Of a DNA stretch of 64,000 bases, positions 51,140 through 61,193 are shown piece by piece; positions within the stretch are counted from its first letter, which is position 1, and each line of letters opens with the position of its first letter. The notes below the pieces were generated by a model. That model was not told the origin of the DNA. It was given only the letters and a program-made list of their open reading frames with translations, and did no database searches. Made by a program: the position numbers and the translations under genes. The stretch is from Xiphydria camelus (lineage: Eukaryota > Arthropoda > Insecta > Hymenoptera > Xiphydriidae), in NCBI GenBank assembly GCA_963678675.1, contig OY783195.1, positions 30,399,006-30,463,005 on the forward strand, written 5' to 3'.

Positions 51140-51231
51140 TTATCGTTTATGGGAATTTTGGCTCAACAAATTTCGTATGGACTGTACAGTCGGTACGATA
51201 TTTGTTGAGCTAAAATTCTCAGAAACGATAA
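51140..51231. repeat. 92-bp near-perfect hairpin centred on CTGTACAG
   Basis: Left arm TTATCGTTTATGGGAATTTT then GGCTCAACAAATTTCGTA; the right arm is the inverse with about six mismatches, ending AGAAACGATAA. The palindromic centre CTGTACAG is at 51182-51189. A partial copy of the right arm (GTACAGTCCGTACGATATCT then GTTCAGCC) lies at 50845-50886. It could be a tiny MITE or an imperfect foldback; a precursor-RNA role is only a possibility. Confidence 0.75.
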
Positions 51232-51233
51232 AG

Positions 51234-51386
51234 GTTGGGACACACATTACCGGGCCGTGCCAGGGTCGAATACGGCCGAAGAGGAAGAAATGGCCAGAAC
51301 TCTTGCACGGCGCGTGTATCTAGGAACTACACGTTCCGCCGGACGATACTCGGCTGTGCTTCGGCCCTGGCGGTAATGTGTCGCGG
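51234..51386. mobile_element. ~150-bp inverted-repeat element
   Basis: Left arm GGGACACACATTACCGGGCC, then GTGCCAGGGTCG and CGGCCGAAG; the right arm inverse reads CCGCGACACATTACCGCCAG then GGCCGAAGC. Arms pair imperfectly over 45-50 bp. It abuts the hairpin at 51140-51231. No ORF; superfamily unknown. Confidence 0.65.
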
Positions 51387-51782
51387 ACATAATGGTAGCA
51401 AGAGGAAGCACAAAAGCTGCACTGTACAAGAGTTGCTACCCTTGTGCTTTTAAAGCTGTACCCAGACCACATTAAACTCGGACATCTGGAAGTCATCTTG
51501 TGCTCCTCTTTTGAGTAGTTATAATACAGGGTATGAGACATCCTCGAAACTCTTGTTAGACGCCTTAAAAAGCCTTACTTTTAAAGGTGTCGATATAAAG
51601 TAACAGTAGTAGGATTAAAAAATGAGAAAACAAAAAACCACATATCATACTTAAGAGAATTCCTACATCTTTGTATATGTATGTTTGATAAGCGGAAAGT
51701 TATCAAGAGTATACCGTACGTGCAAATATTATATTTCCTAGTGTACAATGGCAAATTCAATACTTTCTTATAAATTTATTCT

Positions 51783-51788
51783 TTTATT
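51783..51788 (-). terminator. polyadenylation signal of TM2D2
   Basis: AATAAA on the minus strand (TTTATT on +), 34 bp after the stop codon; a second one is at 51775-51780. This implies a very short 3' UTR. Confidence 0.6.
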
Positions 51789-51821
51789 TACAACAATAAT
51801 ACAGGCATAATTTACATAATA

Positions 51822-52638
51822 TCATACATATGGATTCCAATTACTGCCATCTTCGGGCTGTAAAGAATTTGTTACCAATAAAATTAGGTCCACAACCCAC
51901 CATACACCGAGTCCAGCCAATGATATCAATTTTCCCACCGCAGGGCCGGTCTGTCCGAGGCAAAAGCGATCCATGCCGAGGAAGCCCAATAGAATGCTAT
52001 AAAGTAAGGTCGTGGTAAAGTAATGTCCACTGTATTTTATGCAAGGCACCCCTTCTCGAACGAATTTCGTTGGTCCGAAACATTCAATGTCCGGCAAGAC
52101 ATTGCAATTAACCCTGGTCTTCTCCACATCTTCGTATCGCGATCCTCCAAACTGAAACGTATTTTTTTTCGAAATATAAAACAGTTCGCGTAGTAACTTT
52201 CGCCCACATTTCTTTTACTCACCTTTACGCAACCAAAATCGGTCTCTTCCTTCGCAGTTTTATTTCCCTTGTGATCGAAAGGTTCCTCGCACTCTACAAA
52301 CTCGTCTGGGCTAAAAAGAAACGTACAGAGTTTTAAAATTAAATCTATGACTCCTCTTTCACGTAGAACAGGGTTCCCTCTTTCTGATATCACGAAACAA
52401 CGATGCGACAAACGCGCGAGCATAAATACAAGAGTACAAACAAAAAAGTGACAGGTGCGGATGCAACGACAACAAAATCGCCGACTCGCGCACGTACTTA
52501 CAGAAATTTGCACATGACCAGCGGACCCTTGGGCCTGTATTCTTGCTGGGGTTCCGCGCTTTTATTCGTCGCAACGAGAGCCGAGCAATTCGCATAATTA
52601 TACAAGAAACATATAAAAATGACGACAGCAAACATCAT
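51822..52638 (-). CDS. TM2D2: TM2 domain-containing protein 2 (amaretto family)
   Basis: Three exons on the minus strand: 52638-52502, 52310-52223, 52151-51822; 184 aa. A signal peptide ([20 protein letters not shown]) leads a Cys-rich luminal domain ([51 protein letters not shown]). Two membrane helices follow, with the TM2-domain signature [11 protein letters not shown] in the first turn (an aspartate-arginine DRF motif) and [10 protein letters not shown] in the second, ending DGSNWNPYV. The order and the PDEF.ECE and GHYF.TTLLYS blocks single out TM2D2 over TM2D1 or TM2D3. Fly TM2D genes (amaretto, almondex, biscotti) affect Notch signalling and phagocytosis. The gene is head-to-head with Su(fu), ATGs 395 bp apart. 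Confidence 0.93.
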
Positions 52639-53033
52639 CACGCGACACTCGCCGTACGCTCCATAAAGAACTGCAAAAGCGCATGCGTTCGTCTGCACTA
52701 CGAACGTTTCCAACAACCTTGCGCCTCGACAAACCCTGTATCGCAAGTCCCGCGATGCAGTCGACTCCAATGAGCGGTCGGCGCCATGGGAAACGACGAA
52801 TGGCGGGCGAACAGGAAACGATAATCGTCGTAAACTTGAAACGTGACGCCCAGAATAAATTCCAAGCTGCTTTTGTGTTGTCAGTCGTGTATTCCGAGTC
52901 TTGCGAGACACACGGCTGGTGGTTGTCGTGTGATCGGTGGTGCGGTTTTATCGAAATACACACATTTTCGCGCGTCGCTACAGCCGATCGGGGACAAGAT
53001 AATACCACGGTTCCACCGTTAAATATCGAGTTT
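52639..53033. promoter_or_regulatory. bidirectional promoter region, TM2D2 / Su(fu)
   Basis: 395 bp between divergent start codons. The DNA is CpG-rich, with no obvious TATA box. Both 5' UTRs must lie here unless an upstream non-coding exon exists. Shared regulation is inference. Confidence 0.5.
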
Positions 53034-56000
53034 ATGTTCGGTAATATGAGGGAGAGGGAGGAATTTTCGAGGAGTTTTCCTCCGGGTCAACCGATTCAGG
53101 ATGCTTCGCCGCGAGCTCTGGGACTGGAAGCTCTGCACAGTCTTTGCAAGGAGATTTATCCCGATCAAGGCAACCCTCTCACCGTCACAGCCATCGTCAA
53201 ATATTGGTAAGGATGTGAAACGGCTTATGTCTACGAGAACGTGTCGCTTCGAAACTTCGCACAGACGCCCTTGAAAGGAGCATTGACTGCTTATGTTGTT
53301 CATGCCGATTGCATTACCTGTGTACTATAAGCACGCTCGATTCCTGCAGTTAGGTATTTATATGAGGGAAAGAGAGAGTCGTACAGATTATCAGTTCGAA
53401 ATGATTATGTATATTCGATTGGAGAAGTTTGACGACTTGGAGACATAAATAATTATCAGCGTGATGTGAATGAAATCAGAGTAAATAGGTACTCGTACTC
53501 CAAAAATCCTTGATGATTGTTTCGCTTTACGATTTACCATCACTTTCATTTATAATAATAGAAAGAAGCTAATAACCGAAAATTATAATTTGTCTTTAAA
53601 TTTTTTGAAATACCAACTTTTACTCCGATTTTGTACAGATTGTCTAATAGTATCCATTATTGTACGTTCGTCGATATCTGTTGAAAAATATTATAAATAA
53701 TATTTTAAGGCATATTGAGTCTCATTTCTATTTCGTTGTAAAAATTGGAGCAATTAATTCATTGATGAAATCCAGTTTAGATGATGTACCTGTGGACAAA
53801 GTTTTTTTTGCTAGTTTATACCTGTGGCTATTTTCAATTGCGCTAATATTTTTTTGTAATAATCTTGTAACTGGTATGGTTACTATAATTACAATACAGA
53901 CGTAGATCTGAAAATTGGGTCAAATGCAGCATCAATTTTATCCACGTGAAACGCAGAATCAATTTTTTTTTCCGAAAATAGCGAAATTTTTATCCTATCA
54001 TCTTTTAAACAGTCATTATTCCAACATCTTCACGACAATTCGGGAGAATCGATTTCGACAAAAATACTGATCGCTTATTTCGAGCAGAAGCACGAATTCC
54101 GGCTCGCAAAGTCTCCCGAAAATTCATTAAACCAAAAAGCCGTCATTTTCCGTCGGCGGTGCGAGTTCTCCGCCGAGAAAGGGGGTTTATATTTAGCCAC
54201 CTACCCTCGCTCGCGCTCGCGACACTCGCCGGACGTGAAGTCGAATAACTCAAATTTTGCATTTTGCCCAATCGCAGGCTGGGTGGTCCGGATCCCTTGG
54301 ACTACATAAGCATGTATGAGAACCCTGGTCATCCGGAGCTCGGAGTACCACCTCACTGGCACTACGTGAGGTGAGTAGATAGTACTGAGATTTTACCGCG
54401 GAATTTTAATCAGGAATAGATCCTCAGACTGTAGAGAAGATTTCCGCTTTGAGTGGCACATCCATCGTGATTATCTCGTTTCCTATGAGCTCTAGACTAA
54501 TATCGAAGTTCACCGCGAATCTGTCGTCCACAAATGGCTTGATGGCGCCTTCGCGCAACAACGTACTCCGACTTGCTCAATAAAAATCGGAATGGAAAAT
54601 TTTGAATTCAAACGAGCAATATTGGACAGCGATTGTACGTATTATAATGTCCATTATAAATTGAAAAATGATTGTACATACGTCGCAATAATGCAATGAG
54701 ATGAAACGAGATTTATTGTCGTAAATTCGAACGGTTCTGCACACGGGAGCTACGCGTTCATTTTTTTCCGCGGAAGAAAGTCACGCGAGCACGAAATGGT
54801 TAGTTCGACGTACGTGAGGTGCGTGTGCTATTGCAGATTAAAGACTCGATATGTGAACGTGTCGACTTCGAGAAGGGATGTTGACGAGGTTAACGATAAG
54901 TAAAAGCGATGAGCACATGGACGCTATTCTCCTTCTTAATTGTTGAAATACCACTTTGCCAAGAATTAAAATCTCTGGAATCGATCGCTCGACCATCCTA
55001 TTTTACGTATTTCTTCGTGCCGATTGCGAAAAGCGCGATTATTTGGTCGATATCTGAAAGGAAATATAAAATATCGGCGATTTTATGTACGAAACAATTA
55101 TTTTTTCACAAAAAATCACCGATACGTCGGTGCTTCTTTGAGATTTCCTCAATAAATCCGTAATTTTCGGAACCAGCACGTTTTCTCGAGGGTACCAAAG
55201 GGGAAGAAGGGAGTCTAGGGAACAGAAAAAAAACGGGAAGTCAGGCATTTATCAGTGTCACCCCCGCTACCCCTGGCAGAAGTGTGCCTTTCATCCTTCG
55301 TTACGCGCATATGCACGCACGCGTAGGTACACACACGGACGGAGAGCGTTGATACACGGTGTGGCCTGAAGAAACACGCCGTCCCTTTGACGACACATGC
55401 GCCCTTGTACATCGCGTTTGGATTTTAATGTGTTTATGGTGAATTCGAACGAGCCCGAGAACCTTCGCTCTCCAACGTCGTGCGTGAAGAGTCATTCGAC
55501 TCGTTTTTATTATATTCTCTGCCCCGAGTTTATACAATGGAAAGAACGATGTGTCAGTTCGTCGACGAGAAACTTGCATTCGAGCTGTTCGAAGGATGGG
55601 GATATTTTTATCAGAAGACACGTAGACACGAGCGTTTTTCGAAGAGTTTGCTATTGCGATAAAGCCCGCCTGGAGTCGAGTTCCGATAAAATTGTCCTTT
55701 CAATTCGAATCCGAAGTATTGTGCGTACGCATCTTCGAAAGGTGTACCTACTACCTACTTGCTTTTCTTCAGGCTACCCCGTATGTCAGACGTCGGTGTC
55801 GAGCAGCTGTTGTAATAGTTTGTTCTATATATAGAGTACCGTGTGCAAGGGAATAAAGATGTTTAAAGCTCGGGGTGCACCGCGGCGGAAATAGAAGCGC
55901 GGGATATCCCGCCACCCCTTCTTTCGTTCGCTGCGTCGTTCTAAATATTATATATATACATTCCCCATTCATGAAATATTTCGTCTGGTACGCGCGCGTG

Positions 56001-57831
56001 CGTGATTCACTCGGAAGCTGACACTTTGCAGGGTGGGTCTCTCTGCGCTCGCATTCTCAGTCACAAATGAATCGTATCAATGTCTGTGCGCTTACGATTC
56101 GGTGTACACGCGAAACGACGAATGGAAAGTGCAGATCTCGCGCTTGCACTCATCCCGATGCATTTTCTCGGAACAGCTTAGGTCTGTCGGATCTGCACGG
56201 GGACGGAAGGTTACACCCGAAAAGCGGTCCGGGACGCCCGAGCGGTTTTGGTTTCGAATTGACCTTTCGACTCGTGCGAGAAAGGGGTGAGACCAGCCCG
56301 CCCACGTGGCCCGCCAATGTCATGCAACAGCTGGCAAAATACGTATTCAACTCGGGGAATATATTGCTTCCCGGCGACCACGTGTCCTGGCACGCACCTC
56401 TGGACAATTGCGGTCACGGTCGAATTACTCAGATACTCATGGGGAGAGATCCTCAGTTGCCGAATACAGCTTCCACCCCTCATGGAGAGGTACGTATGCG
56501 CATGCGAAATAATCGAAGAGAAGGAACGAAGAGGTGATTTACATTTACGCCGACGTTCGAAGACAAATATTTATCCACCTTCGCGCGGTTCAGGTGTCCT
56601 TCGTGCAGATCGTCGGCGTGACGTCGGAGGAGCTGCTCGCGGCGCAGCATTGGAAGGGATTAGGCGTGGTGAACCTTTTGAAAACAACGAGAGGCTGCGG
56701 ACCGTGGCTGGTTACCGATACGAGAAGAACTCACTCGGTGATGGAGGAGGATCCTGCGATCGCCGAGAAAATACAGAGCGGGATCGAGAGGGAGGGATCG
56801 AACCTGAGCGGCGTGACGGGAAACTGCTGGTAAGTCACGAATAGGGCGAGCGTTAAATCTCGTTCGCGTTCTGTCAAAGTCTGCGCCACGATCGGATTTT
56901 ATTTTAGATTCGATCGTTTTACAGGTGGGTACAAATGGCGGGCGAGAAGAGCACGGAGAGGTACAGGGAACAGAAGAACGACTCCGACGACGAGGAGGCC
57001 GACGTGAAACCCGTCATTAAATCGGAGAGGCTCTCGCCCTGCGAGCAGGATGGGAGTTTCGGCGACGAGAACGGCGTCAAAGTATTACCGGGGCTTCACT
57101 TGACGTTCAACCTGGAAGCCGGGAGTCTTCTGCCCTTAGCGATCAAGTCAGTAACAAAGATAGCGAGCGCTTCCGATGATTTCGAATATCGAATTTCCAT
57201 CTCGTAACGCGAGTCGTACGATTCTGCGCTCTACAGAGGTCGAGTCATGCACGGACGACACTTCACCTTCAAATCCATCCTCTCGCACTCGGCCGTGACG
57301 ATAGTCGCGCCGTCGGTCACCGGCACGCTGGTGTCCAAGGAACGGCCGTACGTGGTGCAGGGACCCTGGTTGCAAGTATTACTTCCGGAGGACCTGGCCG
57401 AGAAGATGGCCCACGAATTCCAGGTGCTCAACACGCCTGGCCAGGTGAGTGGCAGACAATTTATTTTCCCATGCTTGCAAACGGAATTTGGAGCTTCGAC
57501 TCCTGATAAGAACCACGTGTATCCGCGAACGCGTGGTACTGTAATACGTCATATCGGAGCCTCTGTTGAAGCCGTTCCGAAGTTCCTACGCAACGCTCGA
57601 GTATTTATCGTACTGCGCGACTCGAAACAAACAAAAACGAACGATCGCTTTTTCGCGTTCGCGAGGTGACTTTGTCTCGTAGTCATCTAAACTTATCGAG
57701 ACCCGCGAAGTCTGCGCGGATGTAACGACCGACGTTTAATCGGACTCTTTATGCATTTCGTGAAGATTCAACTGCCGAGGACCTTCTCGTGGCCCGATTA
57801 CAAACTCGCGATTACCATCGTCAACGACTGA
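53034..57831 (+). CDS. Su(fu): Suppressor of fused homologue
   Basis: Seven exons: 53034-53206, 54278-54370, 56177-56489, 56594-56829, 56925-57146, 57237-57444, 57766-57831; about 436 aa. Blocks shared with SUFU, in order: IYPDQGNPLTVTAIVKYWLG, GGPDPLDYISMYENPGHP, HWHYVSLGLSDLHGDGRLHP, PSGFGFELTFRLVRERGE, PPTWPANVMQQLAKYVF, GDHVSWHAPLDN, VSFVQIVGVTSEELLAAQHW, GPWLVTDTRR, REGSNLSGVTGNCW, and a C-terminal lobe with GRVMHGRHFTFKSI and QGPWLQVLLPEDLAEKM. The acidic linker (NDSDDEEADVKP) separates the lobes. The product binds and restrains Ci/Gli in Hedgehog signalling. The start is the ATG at 53034 or 53046. Exon 3 begins at CTTAGG (acceptor CGGAACAG). The last exon is tiny (21 residues), after a weak acceptor (TTTCGTGAAG), and matches the family ending FSWPDYKLAITIV. 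Confidence 0.94.
53207..54277 (+). other. Su(fu) intron 1
   Basis: AT-rich intron of 1.07 kb with no recognised exon or repeat. Confidence 0.6.
54371..56176 (+). other. Su(fu) intron 2
   Basis: A 1.8-kb intron with no recognised exon. Long frames such as 55301-55621 (-) and 55397-55834 (+) overlap on opposite strands and show no domain. The open frame just before exon 3 (56033-56176) is intronic. Confidence 0.6.
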
Positions 57832-59797
57832 ACGGAGAATTCGTCAACGATAGATCTTCAAAGATCGGCAGTAGGTATCTGGTATTTTCATTATGTCGCA
57901 ACGTTTTGCGCGACATAGCCCCTTCGAACGTTATCGCTGCAACGAGCAACGAACATCGACCGTCGTATAGGTCTGAATTTAATTTGGTTATCGGCATTTA
58001 CCGATCGGTGCGGTACGATCTCGAGGTTCGTTCGAGTAGTATATTGCGCTGTGAATCGTTACCGTTGATGCGTACGATCGAAAAGTAGCGCCGGGTAATA
58101 CTCGAGCGATCTCTCGACGCGAAGTATTATCAATTTTATCGAACGACATTCTCGGAGTGTTTAGTCTTTAAAGATTAATTTATTGCGAACGTTCGTTTCG
58201 CGGACAAGCGTTTATATTGCAGCAATCACGGTAGGACTAATTATTTATGAAACATGTACAATCAACTTATCGAGCGATGTAGACTAATTTTCAGCGGAAC
58301 GTAAACGTTTGTGGCAGTCGGGAGATCCTTACGCGTCGAATGAATTCGGAATTCGATGGGTAACGATTGTTTTTTGATATTGAAATATTATGTATATATA
58401 CAGTTCGATATATAAATTAAAGAGTGTAATTTGTATTTGATATACGGCCTTACACATTGTTACGAATAATAAACGTTGTGTATACATTCGGACATGGGGT
58501 GGACTTGGGAAATCTCGTGCACCTGGGCGAGAAATGAAAAGGACGTCGTAGCTTCGTATGAAACGTTATATAAATTTAAAAAATTACATCGCTACTTAAA
58601 TTTCATATTAATTAAAATGTGATAAAATTCGTGGATAACGAGAATATCCACGAATATTAAAGTCGAATATTAAAGTATTAATATTGAAGTCGAAATAGAC
58701 GCAAGCTATAAGTTTACTCATTACGTTCACAGGTGCATTCATTTAAGAACGATTATTTCATTATCTACGAACTTTTGGTCGATATTACTCCGGTACTCTT
58801 TTGAAGGCAATTCTTCGTTTTACAAAAAAGTTCTGTACCAAATCGTTGAGAAGTTCACGAATAATGAGATAATCGCGATTAAAGCAAACACACCTGTTCC
58901 AGATAACGTACTCATTGCAAGAATAATCTATTAATTATTACCGTTCTCTAAGATTCTGAATTTTTATTTGATTTTGCATCTGCGAATAACGATCTGTCAT
59001 CGATACGAGGCCATCGTGAATTAAATGCCGGTGTAGTGTGTCACGGTAGAGAAGACCCATACCTCTGTGTGTTTTTTTGTTTACATTCGATATCGTCGAT
59101 CTAGCGCAACACAGTACACGGTAGACGGCGCCGTTGCGAACCGCTTTAGTGTGTGCGTGTCGAGCGCTCAGTTTCGCGCGTCTCTTCGTCAAAGACGTGG
59201 TTTCTAAATCGGGCGGTCCGGTATTTTTCATACATTGTATCAACCTCTAGAATTCCGTTCGCAGACGCACCGAACGCTCTCGCGGTATTGTTTGGGTTTC
59301 AACTAGAAGCCGAGTCTTTACCCGTTCGTCGCGTTCTCGCGTTCGTGCAACAGGTTACCTCGAAGAAAAATTTCGAGGAACCTGTGAGACATTGTGAAAT
59401 TAGTGTGAATACCGATAATTTACGTTCGCGTAACCAGAACCGTGTCAAGTTACGGATTGACGGTGGGATTTGGCAAAGATTTCTACATCTTGGAGAACTT
59501 TGGCTATTTTGTTCATCAATTTTCCACCTCGTTCCTTGACATTTGGCGGAACGACGCCATCTTTGTTTTGTAAAGTAATATTCGATTGTTACTCCTCCCG
59601 CCATTCTCGCGTTACTTCTGGCGCACTTTATTCGTGAGTGTAAAGAATGGTGCTGTTTAAAAAGTACATTATTGCCTGGCCCCTGAATGCAGTTACGGAA
59701 TGTACCACAACGAGTGGACAAACATAGCGGCGACGAATTATTCGAGTGCGTGATGTGATGTTAGAAGAGGACCGAGGAACTTGGAGAATCGAGCGAG
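57832..59797. other. Su(fu) 3' region and intergenic
   Basis: AATAAA at 58468-58473 is a plausible poly(A) signal for Su(fu), about 640 bp past the stop. A dispersed repeat with imperfect inverted ends (ATTATCTACGAACTTTTGG ... CACGAATAATGAGATAAT) lies at about 58755-58880 and resembles 63175-63310. The segment 59090-59790 is CpG-rich and may be the leader of the next + gene. Confidence 0.45.
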
Positions 59798-59864
59798 ATG
59801 ATTTTCTGCGACATCAAAGGAGACGACGGTAACCCCGTTTGCATTTGCGAAACGTCCGAGCAAG
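59798..59864 (+). CDS. possible first coding exon, gene unidentified
   Basis: An ATG begins a 22-codon reading (MIFCDIKGDDGNPVCICETS...) that ends at a consensus donor, CAAG/GTAAGA (59865). The Cys-rich peptide and strong donor suggest a real first coding exon on the + strand. I found no matching acceptor exon in the remaining 4 kb, so the gene may run past the window or the call may be wrong. No family recognised. Confidence 0.3.
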
Positions 59865-60638
59865 GTAAGAAATTGCAGTAATTCATCCGCGGTTACAGCA
59901 ATCCGTTTTTAAAACTTCCGCGGATATTTTCTTGGAAACTGATAGGATTCTTGAAAATCGAATGACTACACATATGAAAAATTTTAGATGACATTTTTTT
60001 TATATCATATATGCCTCTGTTTCGGTGATAAATGCTTATAACTTCCGCATCTCGGCGACAAACGAAATTTGGGGGGGAAATTGAAAACAATAAGACAAAC
60101 TGATATGTTCTGAGCTAATATTTTTTTCTTCATTCGAGGCGTCTAGAGCCAAGAAGAAAACTTATTTACCGCGATGTTTATTCGCGCATTTATGATCGTC
60201 GCGATAAGTAAAGTTAGGTCCTGCCCGTTAGAAGAACGGAGTAGAACGATGTAGGCGAGAGATGGCCCCTGCTTTCCACTACCCGCTATTTTGAGGAGGG
60301 ACTAATACGAGTACGCCGTTTTGCTCCATCTTCCAAAACACGCGTTTTCCTTCCCGTAGCCTTGAAAAACTTATGCAAATATCATTATTATACTGAGGTC
60401 AAAGAAAATTAATCTCCCCGCATATTTCACTTTTCCCCGTTCCTCTAGCCAATCGGATTTTACGGAGATATAATTATTTCTAAGACAATTTGATGAAACG
60501 ATCTCGAAGAAGAATTATACCATGAAGAAAAAATTTTTTGCAATGAATTGCACACGAATTAATATACGCACACACTTTAATATCATTCGAAACGGTCCTC
60601 CAAAAATGATGGCAGGAACGACCGCGTTTCCACGATCG
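59865..60638. other. no gene recognised
   Basis: AT-rich DNA after the candidate exon; possibly intronic. Nothing specific is seen. Confidence 0.35.
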
Positions 60639-61193
60639 CTATAATTCTTTTTCTCTGATAACGACGTACGATCGATTCGATCGCGAGTCGAGCCCCGCGT
60701 GCGCGCTGTTCCTCCGCGTCGACGACGTAGGCGCCTGATTCGTTCCGACTTTGCCCAGCACATTCAGGAGAATTTTAGCAGCTCCGATACAGAGAAGGAC
60801 GACGATGCAGGCGGAGGCGAAGTCCTCCACGTCGCCGAGCGTTATCCCGCCGACGACTTCGGCGAATGCTCGCGCGAGATCGATAATGACCCGCATCGTC
60901 TCGCTCCAGAGATCTTCCAGATCTTTCAGGACTACGTCAAATCGGACGATTCTCTTCAGAACGTCGAGAAGGATTTGCAGAGCGTTTTGCAATACCTCCC
61001 AGAAGCAACGCGTGCAGTCCGCAGAGAAATGAAATACGCTTTCGAGACCATCGGGAAAGTAACGTCGCGCGCCGCACTGCTCGTCGATCCTGCGCTCGCG
61101 ATCTACTTTCACGGAAATTTGCACGTTCGCTCCCATTCGACGCGGGAAGTGACAGAGACGCGGACACGGTCGGTCGGGACCAAACGGAAACAA
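60639..61193 (-). CDS. unidentified ORF with a hydrophobic segment
   Basis: A 184-codon open frame on the minus strand. The first ATG is at 61193; an internal Met (MGANVQIS) at 61136 may be the true start, or the frame may be the last exon of a spliced gene. The central part is helical and amphipathic (CFWEVLQNALQILLDVLKRI), followed by a hydrophobic stretch (ACIVVLLCIGAAKILLNVL) that could be one membrane helix, then a Ser/Arg/Asn-rich tail to a TAG stop. Third codon positions look GC-rich across the conserved-looking part, favouring this frame over the 218-codon frame on the other strand (60699-61355). I recognise no family. Confidence 0.4.
   Translation of the reverse strand: MFPFGPDRPCPRLCHFPRRMGANVQISVKVDRERRIDEQCGARRYFPDGLESVFHFSADCTRCFWEVLQNALQILLDVLKRIVRFDVVLKDLEDLWSETMRVIIDLARAFAEVVGGITLGDVEDFASACIVVLLCIGAAKILLNVLGKVGTNQAPTSSTRRNSAHAGLDSRSNRSYVVIREKEL

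Larger units (their letters stand above)
50581..51821. other. tube upstream region with fold-back repeats
   Basis: Lies between the tube start and the TM2D2 stop. It holds a solo repeat arm (about 50845-50886), a 92-bp hairpin (51140-51231) and an inverted-repeat element (51234-51386), annotated separately. No gene is recognised. Confidence 0.55.

Noticed and set aside
56033..56176. Open frame running into Su(fu) exon 3, which could suggest an earlier acceptor (TTTGCAG/GGTGGG).
   Set aside because: The reading VGLSALAFSVTN does not continue into the SUFU frame. The acceptor at 56176 restores HWHYVSLGLSDL exactly.
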